Assembly: GCA_025330725.1 (NCBI GenBank) | Contig: JAIWND010000028.1 | Span: 1 to 52,500 of the forward strand | Reading direction: 5' to 3' | DNA from: Chlamydoabsidia padenii | Lineage: Eukaryota > Mucoromycota > Mucoromycetes > Mucorales > Cunninghamellaceae | Length of the DNA: 52,500 nt | Shown here: positions 11,112 through 23,727 of the stretch, piece by piece | How the letters are laid out: each line of letters starts with the position of its first letter | How positions within the stretch are numbered: position 1 is the first letter of the stretch | Program-made: the position numbers and the translations under genes | The notes under the pieces: model-generated | What the model was told of the DNA's origin: nothing | What the model saw: only the letters and a program-made list of their open reading frames with translations | Databases searched by the model: none

Positions 11112-11787
11112 ATGAGCTCTTCCGATCAGATGTCACCGGTCAATATAATCCATTCTAATAATCATTTATCGCTCTTTCGATCAAAAAGCACAGGCACAAT
11201 GCAACATGTACCTCGCCGACTAAGTTCAGGATCGGCTTGCGAAACGTGCCGTCGTCGGAAAACAAAATGTGATGGCGGGCAACCTTGCGCTTTTTGTGCA
11301 TCTAATCGGATAGAATGTGTTCACAGACCTAGTAGAAGAAAACGAACCTCGCCCAAATATTCTCCAAAACCTACCCTTGATACAAGATATCAGCAACGCA
11401 CATATCTTACTCCACCTCCATCCTCTTCTTCTTCTTCTTCTTCTTCTTCTGCTTCTTCTTTACCCTCTTCACCACCTTCTCCGAATGTATTAACCACCAC
11501 TCCTCATTTACTTCCATCTGTGATGAATAATATCAAGCATGAATCTCCACTATTGCTGAAGCAATCAAGTTGTCCTTCTCTTTTTACTACATCAAGAAAA
11601 AAAGAAATACCGAGTATGATGGGTAGGTGAACTGTCACTTTAAATCATTGATACACTTTCTTATCCATTGCTTTTCTATTCAGATCAATTATCTCATCGA
11701 ACATTTTCAGCCGTTACACTGAATGGAAACAACAAGACGTTTCCCATTTTTCACTTGCACTCTGACTTCGATAAATCCCCATGTTGA
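11112..11787 (+). CDS. small Zn(II)2Cys6 transcription factor
   Basis: Exons: 11112-11622 and 11684-11787, giving 204 aa. A complete fungal Zn2Cys6 binuclear cluster is present near residues 39-67: CETCRRRKTKC, then CAFCASNRIEC, with the basic RRRK segment that contacts DNA. A basic RRKRTS stretch follows, then a poly-Ser and Pro-rich linker (Ser run at about 102-113) and a disordered C-terminus. The usual fungal regulatory (middle homology) domain is absent, so this is a minimal DNA-binding protein or one of the short types. The start is the first Met after the T36 tract; the frame is open further upstream but only through poly-Phe. The intron (GTAGGT...TTCAG) removes an in-frame stop and adds a 34-residue C-terminus. 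Targets are unknown. Confidence 0.8.
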
Positions 11788-12281
11788 TTATTCATTCATG
11801 CGAGATGTCCCGAATTTTAAAGTCCGCGTATGTCCCCCGCCTCCTCTTTTGGTTGTCGCTATTTTATCCCTATGCTTCTTTTATGACCTATGATTATTAT
11901 GCCTTAATAATTGACAAACAATTAATGCTCATTATTATTCATCCTGTTCTTCTTTTCCCTGCTGCAAATAAAATCGTATACATTAATCCTATAGATAAGC
12001 ACTAAATAATTGGTTTATCCCCTTTCGTACCAAAAATGATGATTGGATGTTTCCAAGTTTTGTTCCAGTAGTTTTTAATACTATCTTGCCCAAGTAAGTA
12101 TGGTTTCATCATATACAACACCTATTACTATGGATGTCATCGAAAAGGGCTCTCTGCCTCTTACTGGATCTGTCATGGTCGGGATTTGAAATATTTTGGT
12201 AAAAAGACAGCAAAACTAATTTTTTTACTACTCTTCCTTTTTTTTTTTTTCTCTCTCTTCGCCTCTGTCTTTTTAGGAAAC
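11788..12281. other. spacer and uncertain 5' region of the Sld7-like gene
   Basis: There is an AATAAA-like signal near 11967. A frame matching that of the next gene is open at about 12074-12198 and ends at a GTAAAA donor, and a pyrimidine-rich acceptor ends at 12276. No in-frame Met is present, so it may be untranslated leader or a coding exon whose start I cannot place. Confidence 0.4.
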
Positions 12282-14001
12282 ATGGGTGATAATGTGGCTC
12301 TTAATGGTACGGTCCGACTGAAGAATGGTAAGCTGTCAATAGAATACTTATAAAATGGTATATATATTCATCCAACTTATTTTTGTAAACTCGTAATGTC
12401 AATAGGATTACCTTGGCGTGGACAACAGGATCTTGAAGGTACACACAAAAGAACAAACAACTTGCTAATATGAACAAAACTGTTAAATCACTCACTCTGC
12501 TCTTTTTAAATATTAGATCTACTACTTGTTAGGCACACTACCGACTCGACATCTTGTGGTCAGTATATAGTCTCTTATACTGTTGAATCCATTATACCTC
12601 TTCACTCTGTCAAATTATACACACTCACAAACCAACGGTATCGCGCGTAAGTATCCTGGTTGGCTGATCTCTCCACCTCCCATTGTATTGAATTACCAAC
12701 ACCAAACTTTTTTTTATTGCACTAGTTATACAAACTCAACAATCCTTCACGAATATTTTTGCAAGGTGTACCAAGCAACATCCATCTTTAATCAACCAAA
12801 GTATGCTATACTGGTCTGTGTCCGGAACAATGGGTTTGATCCAGAGAACCCCTTTGATGGTAATTAAAAGAAAAAGAAGCATCTCAAGTATATTCATACT
12901 AGTTTCTCACATGCTTTCCTCTTTTTTTTTTTTTTTTTGAAAAAAAAAAAAAAAAAGATAATGAAATCTCTTACCCACTTGCTAAAGAATCATACATGGT
13001 ACTTTTTGGACAACGGCTAGGACAAAGTCAAGATACTCCTGGCTCACTACAAGTTTATGGTCAAGTATTACGAGACAAGTTTGATTATATGAACTTTTAT
13101 ACCCTGTCCAACACATGCGGATCTACTTTTATACCTACACCACTTGCACTAGATATCGGCAGGAACCACGACACAGCAGCACTCGTTCTTGACACTTATC
13201 GACCTGGCCACTCTTCAAACGAAACCAATCAACATAAACAACAATCATGGGTCTCAATTTTTGAAAAGGATATGGATCGACTACAGAAGATGGATAAATA
13301 CAAAAATGAAACGAAACGAAACAGGCCGGAACGAACATTGTCATTCATAAAAAGAAAACCATTCCAACTACAGACGAAAGGGGACTCATCATCAACAACA
13401 ACTCCAATTAAACGTTCAGCATCGGCATCGGCATTATCTTCACCTACAATAAGCTCTGCTCCAGAACTAGTATTAGCATCAACATCAACATCAACAACAC
13501 TTGCGCCAACAACAGCTTTGGAATCATCATCAGCGGCATCACAACCATTGACATCAGTACATATTAAAAAGCAACAATCATTACCGAACAACAAAACAAA
13601 GATTTTTCCACCACCGTCAACATCATCATCTCAACCAATAGTCTCTGATACATCATATTATGGCACCAATAGAAAACAGCTGAAATCTGCGATCTGGTCA
13701 AAACTTTTACAGGATGGTCATGATAAGAAATCGGATGATACGATTGCATTTTATCATATTATTTACCAAAGCATGCAATATGTCCTCGTGAGTATCCTAT
13801 ATATATAAAAAGAAAAAAAAGAAAAAGGAAAAGAAAATGGTGCCTTGACAACAGTACATACTAACCAACTTGACTTATCTCTTGAAATAGCGGAAAACCT
13901 TCAAGACTGAACCTTTGGAACCACGGAAAATAGAATTGCTTATCGATAATCATATACAGTTTTATCATGGATTGGATTTCGGAAACGACTTTGTACAATA
14001 G
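12282..14001 (+). CDS. candidate Sld7-like DNA replication initiation protein
   Basis: Exons: 12282-12327, 12406-12438, 12517-12646, 12726-12859, 12958-13787 and 13891-14001; all phases close, giving 427 aa. The N-terminal 190 residues look beta-rich and globular. Residues about 190-350 are basic and low-complexity (Ser/Thr/Pro/Gln). The last 65 residues form a compact helical block: NRKQLKSAIWSKLLQDG, then YHIIYQSMQYVLRK, then LEPRKIELLIDNHIQFY. From memory this spacing (NK..L......G.....Y...Y.....LR....L....+...+..Y) matches the C-terminal domain of fungal Sld7, the Sld3 partner needed for CDK-dependent origin firing and related to animal MTBP. I infer the function from that domain alone. 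The start at 12282 is the first in-frame Met; an upstream open segment leaves the 5' end uncertain. Intron 4 ends in T17-G-A17-G. Confidence 0.5.
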
Positions 14002-14225
14002 AATTGTTTACCACCTAGGCCAAACAAACCTGTATTATATCCCTGGATCCCAACTTGCCCCCTCAGTATAGATTATATTAGTCTCCACAGTTAAAATTAA
14101 TGGCATTGTTAAAATAAAGTGCTATGTCGTTTGTTATACTGTATTAAATGAACTATTTTCAACTTCAACGAAGCAGCAAAAGTAAATCTGACAGATTTAT
14201 ATTAAATCTCCGCTGTATGCAGGGC

Positions 14226-14230
14226 AAAAA
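14226..14230 (-). terminator. Pol III terminator of tRNA-Gly
   Basis: A run of five T on the minus strand directly after the tRNA 3' end. Confidence 0.75.
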
Positions 14231-14301
14231 TGCGCGGTCGGGGAATCGAACCCCGGCCCTTCGCGTGGCAGGCGAAGATTATACCACTTAACCAACCGCG
14301 C
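14231..14301 (-). tRNA. tRNA-Gly (anticodon GCC)
   Basis: Read on the minus strand, this is a 71-nt cloverleaf without an intron. The acceptor arms GCGCGGT and ACCGCGC pair perfectly, with discriminator A. The anticodon loop CTGCCAC lies between TTCGC and GCGAA, giving anticodon GCC, which reads GGC/GGT Gly codons. The T arm GGGGTTCGATTCCCC contains the B box. Five T follow as terminator. Confidence 0.95.
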
Positions 14302-14406
14302 TCACATGACGTTTTTGATTTTGATGTAAATTATAAAGCACTAAGTCACGTGATTTTTTGTAATCTGAGCTTTAAAATGTACTTATTAGTAAAGCTGAGA
14401 ATATTA

Positions 14407-14488
14407 GCAGACTTGGCAGAGTGGTCTAATGCGCTAGAATCAGGATCTAGTCACTTCGGTGGCGGGAGTTCGAATCTCCCAGTCTGCA
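14407..14488 (+). tRNA. tRNA-Leu (anticodon CAG)
   Basis: An 82-nt class II tRNA without an intron. The acceptor GCAGACT pairs with AGTCTGC, discriminator A. The anticodon stem CTAGA/TCTAG encloses loop ATCAGGA, giving CAG, which reads CTG. The long variable arm (TCACTTCGGTGG region) and discriminator A fit leucine rather than serine, so CTG is presumably read as Leu here, unlike in CTG-clade yeasts. The T arm GGGAGTTCGAATCTCCC is normal. Confidence 0.93.
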
Positions 14489-14493
14489 TTTTT
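14489..14493 (+). terminator. Pol III terminator of tRNA-Leu
   Basis: Five T directly after the tRNA 3' end. Confidence 0.75.
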
Positions 14494-15728
14494 GTTGTTG
14501 CCTATCGGAGTTTAAATTTATTTTCCACTTCAACAATTACTGTTGATACGGCTAAATCTGGTAGATGTTAGAGTATCTTGGGTTCAAAAAGTATGTTTTG
14601 TATGTATAAAAGTAGTCAGCACCAGAATTTTTTTTTGGTAAAAATCAACCTTCAGATGTACTTGAATGTACTTGCAAATGTTAAGAGAAAAAAAAATCCC
14701 AAAAGGGAAGTCGATGTTTGAAAATATAATAAAAAAGGGCCCTTATTCCAAAGTAAAGCAACTTGTAAATAAGACATATGATTATAGTAAAACAAATAAA
14801 AGAAATTTTGTATCAAAGTAAGAACAATAAGATCAAGCTACGCTTGTAAGTAACTTGGTAACCAAAGTAGATAAAATGTGTCGGGTGTTCCGGAGCTTGA
14901 ATCCTAAGTTACTAGTTTATCCAAGTCAAAGAGTTGGGCCAAGCCCATGGCCATAAAAGTAGCTGTTTCAAGTAGAAACAGATAAACAATATGTGAATAT
15001 TATAATGCTTCCAGTCTGAGTTGAACTTTTTGATAATGTAAAGTGAGAAAAAAGAAAAACAGCTGGAAATGGAAGTCGGGATTTGAAAAGATATTGAAGC
15101 TTTTTTGCATTGTAAATGTCTGATAACATCTCTAAAGAATAGAAACAAAAGAGATCTTCCAATGGATCATTAAGATAAATGAGGATAAAAGAAGTATCAA
15201 AACCTTCAATGAGCTGAGGCATCAACAAAAAAAAAAAAAAAAAAAAAAAAGACTACTGTTATTCCTGTTTTTAGATTTCGTCTCTTATTGTCATTTCGGG
15301 GGCTTCTTTTTTTTTTTTTTTTTTTTTTTTGAAAGGGGAGAAGGAGAAACCATTTGACGACAGTCAATTTGATTCATCGTGAAAGGTTATATTGCTAAAA
15401 GATAAAAGAAAATCGAAACATACTATTATATTCGGGTAGTGACTTTTTGCATGATTATTGTATGCATAGGACTAATCCATCTTTACATAGTGGCAATAGA
15501 TGAGCACATTTAAATCAAAGTCACCAAATGTATGATGGTACTATCAATAAGATGTAAATGTCAAAAAGTAGATAATGATAGTATCAAGTGTATGCTTGTT
15601 ATGCATTGTAGTAAAAATAATGCAGGCTGTCATAGAAAAGTCCACAATTTTTAAACGCCGCTTTTTGGGGAATGTAAATCAAAAACTTTTTTCCCTCCTT
15701 GTTTGTTTCTCTTTCCATTTATCTTTCC
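14494..15728. other. intergenic region upstream of alanine aminotransferase
   Basis: AT-rich, with long A and T homopolymers at about 15226-15250 and 15307-15330, and no credible reading frame. The T-rich stretch at 15680-15728 is probably the leader of the aminotransferase gene. Confidence 0.5.
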
Positions 15729-17597
<1,869 letters not shown>

Positions 17598-17994
17598 ATC
17601 TTTTTACGTTATTTTTTATTTTTAAACCGTGCATTTACCCCGCCCCCTCTTTTAGTCATAGTCATTGCATCCATCCTATTGATCATAATTAAATAGTAAT
17701 AAAGACACATATTAACAAATAAAATCGTAAACGCTGTTTTTTGGAAACTTTTAAAATCAGATTCATCTTTTTGTTGTATACGTTAGGCAGTTACAGCGGA
17801 CATTCAATGTATACTTTTGCATGAATACCGATTAAAACCATTGGTATCCCCCACTGTATACTAATGATCCAATTATAATAAAAGTCGTTTATTTAAAAAA
17901 AAAAAATTAAAATAGAATTGAAAAACATACTATAGACAGCTATACTAAAATACAATCCCCGTAAACTAAAGCCTCTTTTCACCATGGGCCCCAA
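17598..17994. other. convergent 3' spacer
   Basis: Lies between the aminotransferase (+) and the monooxygenase (-). AATAAA-like signals occur near 17698 and 17876 on the plus strand. Nothing coding is seen. Confidence 0.5.
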
Positions 17995-20013
17995 TCAAAC
18001 GTTTAAATGTCGAAGCTTCTTTTGTTGATATTCCAAAGCCATGTCTTCATACTGTCCTTTTACAAATTTGGGATAGAGATCAAAGGCCTTTTCCCAAATA
18101 GCTTTCAAACCATCCGGGGGACCATTCAAGACAGGTAATCGAAGGTCAGGCACCAATTTGTTTGCATGAAGATTGAGCCAGGGCAATATAGTTTGAGCAC
18201 GCAAGTTTTCGGATTCAAAGTCCATTTGATAAACAGGGCATACTTCAGTCCGAGCCAATGAGATAGAGGTCATTTTTGATGTAGAGGGTAAATAAGCAGA
18301 CCGGGACCAGACACGTGCGATGGCTTGACCTTGGTAATCAAAAAAGGGCGTGGTGGTGATATGTCGAGGAGCCCCAGCAAATGTCAAAGTAGGATCAGAG
18401 ATTAAAAAGATATCCCTACATTGTAATAAAAAAACTACTTGAGTGTCATCCTTCCCCATCTTTCTCTCTCTCTCTTTTTTTTTTTTATCTTCTTCTCTTT
18501 ATCACTTACCTATAAGTGTTGTAAACCTTTTTGCCATCTGTAATGATGAGAGGAGAATTAGACTTGCCCTTTGCTGTGAAGCGATCCCCATTTTCACTGT
18601 CAAGAGTCAAAGTTCGAGAAGAGCCAAAGTAAGAGTGCTTCGCTCTATATCCAGTTGCAAAGATAACAATGTCGACATCATCCAAAGTAGATCCATCAGT
18701 AAACGTGATTGTTCCATCCACCACAGTTTCACCCGATGCCTTCTTAGACCAAAAGCCTTCAATACCAGGTTTATGGATGACGGAATCCGGAAGGGCTGAG
18801 CGTATCAAATCGAGAATAAACAGCCCAGTTTTAAAAGGACCTCTGTATGCCATATGTACCCGCTTAGCATTACTTGATACAAGTCGACAGATATCAACAG
18901 CGGATACTCGACCACCTATTACCAGGACATTCTATAATCAGATGCAAAGGGGGGGGGAAGAAAAGAAAAGTTAGCATATACAATAGTATATCAAAGGTCA
19001 TCCATCTATTTACCTTATTTTCAAAATCATCAATTCTCTTGAATTGCTTCGAATGAATGACTTTACCAGGAAAGAGAGCATTGTATTCCTGTAAACCATC
19101 CATAGCAGGTATAAACGGAGCGTGGAATAGACCAGTAGCAATGACCACACCATCGAATTCAGCTTGGTATTGATTGATCGACACACCATCATTTTCTTTT
19201 GTTGCCCGAGTCAATGTCAATTCCCATTTCTTACCCTTCTTGACCAAGCTATCCAAAGATGTGTTCAACTGAATATGTTCTTTAAGACCAAAGTGAGCAG
19301 CATAGTTTTGATAATAGTCTTGCACCACCGAATGAGATACAAAGTAAGGAGTTCCTTCAGGCCAAGGAAAGTCAAATGATCCAAGATAGGGCGTAGCAGT
19401 ATTGTTAGTAAGATCGTAATAGGATGCGGTTGCCGGATGATGATAATTTTGCAGCCATTCTTCAATATATTTGCTGTTAGTGTTGTTAAGAGGTGGTTTG
19501 CAGTCATTTGCAGCGAGTTTGTCTTTGTCGAGCCATTCTTCTTCTTTTTCAGTAGCCGAAGGAATATATAACTTGCTTTCTGCAGGTTCAGAGTATACCC
19601 TGAAAACAATATGTTATTGGCACATCAGTTTCTAGTTTACCTTCTTTTTCCTTTTTTTGTCAATACCATATGCCACCCACTTTTACATTACGTTCAAACA
19701 CTTGTACCTTGAATCCCTGTTCCAAAAGCGCACGTGCTGCTGCCAACTACACAAAGTCAAAGAGTTATAATGATAAAAGGTGATTAGTACAGTTATAACG
19801 TATGAGTGTTTTTTTTTCTCTATTACTTACACCTGAAGGACCCGCTCCAATAACAGCAACGTTCCTGATGGGGTGTTCAAAGTGGTAAGGATCTTCAAGT
19901 GCGGTAAGAGCATCTGCTGTTGTTTCGTCAATTACTTGTTGCATGGACTTGGATTCCAGTACGGGCCCACCTTTAATTTCATCTTTGCCATCCACCTTAT
20001 CGAGAGAGCCCAT
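17995..20013 (-). CDS. flavin-containing monooxygenase (FMO-like)
   Basis: Exons on the minus strand: 20013-19831, 19746-19667, 19599-19014, 18931-18510 and 18415-17995, giving 563 aa. FMOs use FAD and NADPH to oxygenate soft nucleophiles or, in related enzymes, ketones. The FAD-binding motif GAGPSG is at residues 56-61. The FMO/BVMO fingerprint FxGxxxHxxxF is present exactly as FPGKVIHSKQF. FATGY is at about 374-378. The second dinucleotide motif reads VIGGRVSAVD, with Arg where a third Gly is usual. There is no signal peptide and no obvious C-terminal membrane anchor (it ends KKLRHLNV), so a soluble cytosolic enzyme is inferred. Substrate is unknown. The start Met fits well and is preceded by an A-rich leader. 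Confidence 0.85.
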
Positions 20014-20394
20014 ATTAACTGTTTTAGATATTAATAATAAAAAAAAAGAGAAGAAGTAAAAGAAAGAAAGAAGAATGGGCCATGGCCGAGAAAATGGGCG
20101 TAGTTTTATAGTTGAAAGCCCGATGAATCGGGGTTAATGCAGTTTGACCATGACCCTTTTAATACATATATGCATCGGCAGGCAACAAAGTCTTACACCA
20201 GATCAAATAAGCCGAGTCCCCCCCCCAAAAAAAAAGTTTGGTGATATTTAAATGAGGATTTTATTGAAGTAAAGAAGACAAAAGACAAAAAAAATCAATT
20301 CATAACTATAGCATACATGATATATATAGTACACACATAATAAGAAGATAAAAGAGTATATGGAATACAACAGTAAAAGGGGAGATAACCTAAC
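20014..20394. other. spacer upstream of the monooxygenase
   Basis: It serves as promoter for the monooxygenase (-) and 3' flank of the S28 peptidase (-). It contains a C10/A9 run near 20219-20235 and no gene. Confidence 0.5.
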
Positions 20395-22310
20395 CTAGTT
20401 CATCCACTTCTTGAGGGCGGAGATAGTTTCCTTGTGTAATTCGGTCAAAGTAGGGCCAAGGCTATAATCCTATTTGGTATACGATGATAAGGTGGTTAGA
20501 GCAAGTAGATCCAATTATTCTTTTTACTTTTTTGTCACTTACAAAGCAATGCACACCTTTAGGAATCATAAAGTACAATTCATTGGTGGTATTTTGACGT
20601 TTGGTGGGTGCATCATCACTTGCTACACTAAGAGGTCTCCAAGGATCTATCAAGACAAAAGACCCATGTTAGTCATCCTTTTCCCTTTTCCCTTTTCCAT
20701 TTTTGTTTTCATCACTTGCCCCATTCACCGTTGATCCAAATAGTACGAGTCAATTGAAGGTCCCAGCCTTGATAAAAGTTATTGTATGTTTGAATCGCAG
20801 GAGGTGCTGTGAGTTTGAAGAGTTCTTTACAGGCAATTTCATAGTAGTCAGTAGTAATCAAGTTGGACGAGAGACGACGATTATACCAGGATGATGAGCG
20901 AGGAGGGGCGTCTTGCCAGTAACCAAATTCAGTGCAGATTTGCCAAGTCCAGGAATTTTGGTAAGGATCAGTGTCAGTGTCTTTTGTAGATGAGACTACA
21001 GTGCCATTAGTGTTAACTTGTCCAACATCAGTACGGTATTCCGCTGCCGAATCACTAGTGTACCAGTTTTGATATGCTTCGAATTGTTTCTTGGGATCCT
21101 TGATATTCTTAAAGATTTTACAGAATTTATCAAAGGGATAGTTTTCAGGATACGCATCTTGCCAAATACCAAGAGCTGCAAATGATATTTCTAAAAAGTG
21201 AGAAGAAGAGGATTAAAAAAGGGAAGAGAAAAAAAGTCGGGAGGGTTTCCTTTTTACCTGAGACAAAATCACTGTCAGAGGCTGAAGCTTCGACATTAAA
21301 TCTGGCTTTGAATTTCTTCTTCTCAGCGCTTGTAGGATGACCAGCGAAAAACTTATCGACTGTGTCCACAACATTATGAAAAGCTTTAACACAGTAAGGT
21401 GGACCATATTGAATGATAGGATTGAAGTATTGATAAAAGTCATATTGTGCTTGAACAGGGGCAGATGATGAAACAGCAGCAAACACCAAGTCAGGGTACA
21501 CATATCGCATCCACGCCGCCAAATTACCAGAGTATGATCCACCTCGGACAATCCATTTGGTCTTGGGGGCTGAGACATCACCTTTGATACCTTTGATGTT
21601 CTTTTGTTGCATGAATCTTGCCATGTCTGCCAGTGATTGGTTTGTAGTGAGGAATTGGAATTGTGGATCTTTGCCCTGATTTATGCAGAGAAAATGTTTA
21701 GCGGTATTTCAAAAATAGCGGTATTTCAAAAAATTACCAATGGAAGATGGGATTCCCCATAATAACGATGTTCAATGAGAATAGCAATACCATTCATTTC
21801 CTTTGCCATCAGACTGAAAGCGGATCTTGAAAGTATTCCATCAGCAGGGTATGCATTACCTTCACCACCATTAACGACTGGGAGTGAAAAAAAAAAAGAT
21901 TGTCAATAACAAAGACAAGGTGGGACCATGTCTTTCTTTCATCATTGATCACTTACGAATGACAGGTCCACCAGGTTTGTAGTGAGAAGTTTCAACCCAA
22001 TAGCGTTGTTTGAAAGTTACCTTGCTCTTTTGATTAAAGTGATCAAGTGGCTGGGTAAAGTAGTAAGTGGTATAGTTGGAATCAGACTGTTTATGAGCCA
22101 ATTCCTTTTCGCTGTGGAGAAAGTGATTCTTTCTCATCCTATGGTTTAATAGTGGGCTGTTTAGATTGTGCATGATTTATGATTCTCCGAGGTGTGTTTT
22201 CGAAATAGACTCATACATATTACTTACCCATGACCAACTCTGCCGAGACGAGCTTCGGACCAACTGAAAGCACAACAAATAAGAACTATGAATGAAGGCA
22301 AAAGAATCAT
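20395..22310 (-). CDS. secreted serine carboxypeptidase of family S28
   Basis: Exons on the minus strand: 22310-22228, 22138-21957, 21877-21738, 21675-21258, 21190-20720, 20646-20543 and 20469-20395, giving 490 aa. S28 enzymes (prolyl carboxypeptidase, dipeptidyl peptidase 7, thymus-specific serine protease) cleave next to proline. The N-terminus MILLPSFIVLICCAFS is a clear signal peptide. Family features follow: QPLDHF, RYW, GPV, EHRYYGES, the nucleophile Ser at about 182 in GGSYSGNLAAW, the catalytic Asp in NGEWDPW, and His in GVHCFDY. The GGSYSG form resembles the thymus-specific protease branch. Exon 5 ends at a GC donor (20719-20718); joining it to 20646 restores NGEWDPW exactly. Likely an extracellular or vacuolar nutrient protease. 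Confidence 0.9.
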
Positions 22311-23727
22311 GTTCAAATGTTGGAGAAAAAAAAAGGAGGGGGAGGGATGAAGAAGAGTCTATCGCGTAAAGTATTTATGTGCAATAGAAGCAATAGCGGG
22401 GTTCTACATTCAAATCCCGCTGTCTGGTTCAAACCAGTCTTCGCCTCAAAAGGCAGTTCTTTCTTTTTACGATGAGCTTGCATATAACTAATAATCCGTT
22501 GATGTACAGAATTTATGAATATGCAATCGAAAAACGTTAATTATGTCTTTTTCTATCTAACATCGATGATTGAGCAATTACAGGGTCCTAAAGCACCTTT
22601 TCTCCGATAGTGTATCTGCCAATCATCCCATTCATTTTCCAGATTTAGGTGTATCGTTACCGTTTAGCCCCCATACAGTTTTTGATAGTTGCAGACTTTG
22701 TTTGTTTTCTTTGTAATCAGCCATTAAAGGAAAGATCAATATACCTTATCTGTTATACTACACTATAAAGTTATTTTAAGGTACCATAATGTGAAACAAA
22801 TGCGGCTATTTATATTGACTGATTTGGAATGGCCTTTGTATCTGCCTACATTAGCCTTTTGTTTTTCTTCTTCACTTCTTTTGCCCTTTTGTATGAGACC
22901 CTAATCATTATTCTCATAAGCCAACAACAAACGACAAAGCCATCGTCGTAAAAACTAACATCAGGAATAGCATAAAAGCCGGATGTCGAGCTTGGCGGGG
23001 ATTGAAAATAAAAATTATGCAATCTTTCACCCCTATATTAATTGGTCGTGTCGCTCGAGGTAGTATCGTGGTTGAACAAAACCAGGGATCTACCTGGAGA
23101 TCTGTACCAAAAAAAAAAAAAAAAAAAAGATGATGTTATCTTTTGGGTCTTTCATCACTGCTGAGTCACAATCAACATCAAGACTCGTGGGAGAGGATGC
23201 TTAGGTGACAAAACGTCATGTGGCTTTACTGGGAATTACGACCAAGATTTCATGCAACAAAAACGGGTTTATTTCAAAATCCGCACCATTGAAACCCCGC
23301 TGAGTTGGAGGTAATGAGGAAACGACTATGAGTAAGTGTAATAATTGGGCTCGCCTCCGCTTTCAAAAAATAAATTAGCAGCAGAATGAGAAATATACCG
23401 CGGACTCATCGTACTAGATTTATGCATAGTTGGTGATGATGTGTCAAGATTGGACTTGTCAGGCTCAGACAAGTATTAACTATTTTGAAGCAATGCATAT
23501 GATTGCGGTCTCAATCACATTCTTTGTTTTATGTGATTGTATTATGAGTGGATATGTATGTGTGGGGTAAGAATTGAGAGTCAAGGTGAACAGACGATAA
23601 ATTAAGTAAAGAAGAACGGGCCAGCCAATTATTTGAAGCGCCGCTACATGTGATTTAATGGAAGGGGCTCTTTCTTTTTTATTCTTTTCTTTTGCTCTTT
23701 GTATATCAAAAATTATTTCCAGAACAA
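22311..23727. other. divergent intergenic region (S28 peptidase / STT4)
   Basis: About 1.4 kb with no credible gene. It holds an A-run at about 23108-23128 and a CT-rich leader before STT4. The upstream regions of both divergent genes lie here. Confidence 0.5.

Noticed and set aside
13229..13594. 121-codon minus-strand frame opposite the Sld7-like exon
   Set aside because: Antisense of a low-complexity Ser/Thr region; Val/Asp-rich content is explained by that.
14407..14488. Possible serine-decoding CAG tRNA (CTG reassignment)
   Set aside because: Discriminator A and the overall leucine-type structure indicate tRNA-Leu; nothing in the proteins suggests CTG is read as Ser.
22385..22460. GC-rich stretch with short inverted pieces (AGCGGGGTTC...CCCGCT), possible tRNA remnant
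   Set aside because: No cloverleaf can be drawn and the A/B boxes are not correctly spaced.
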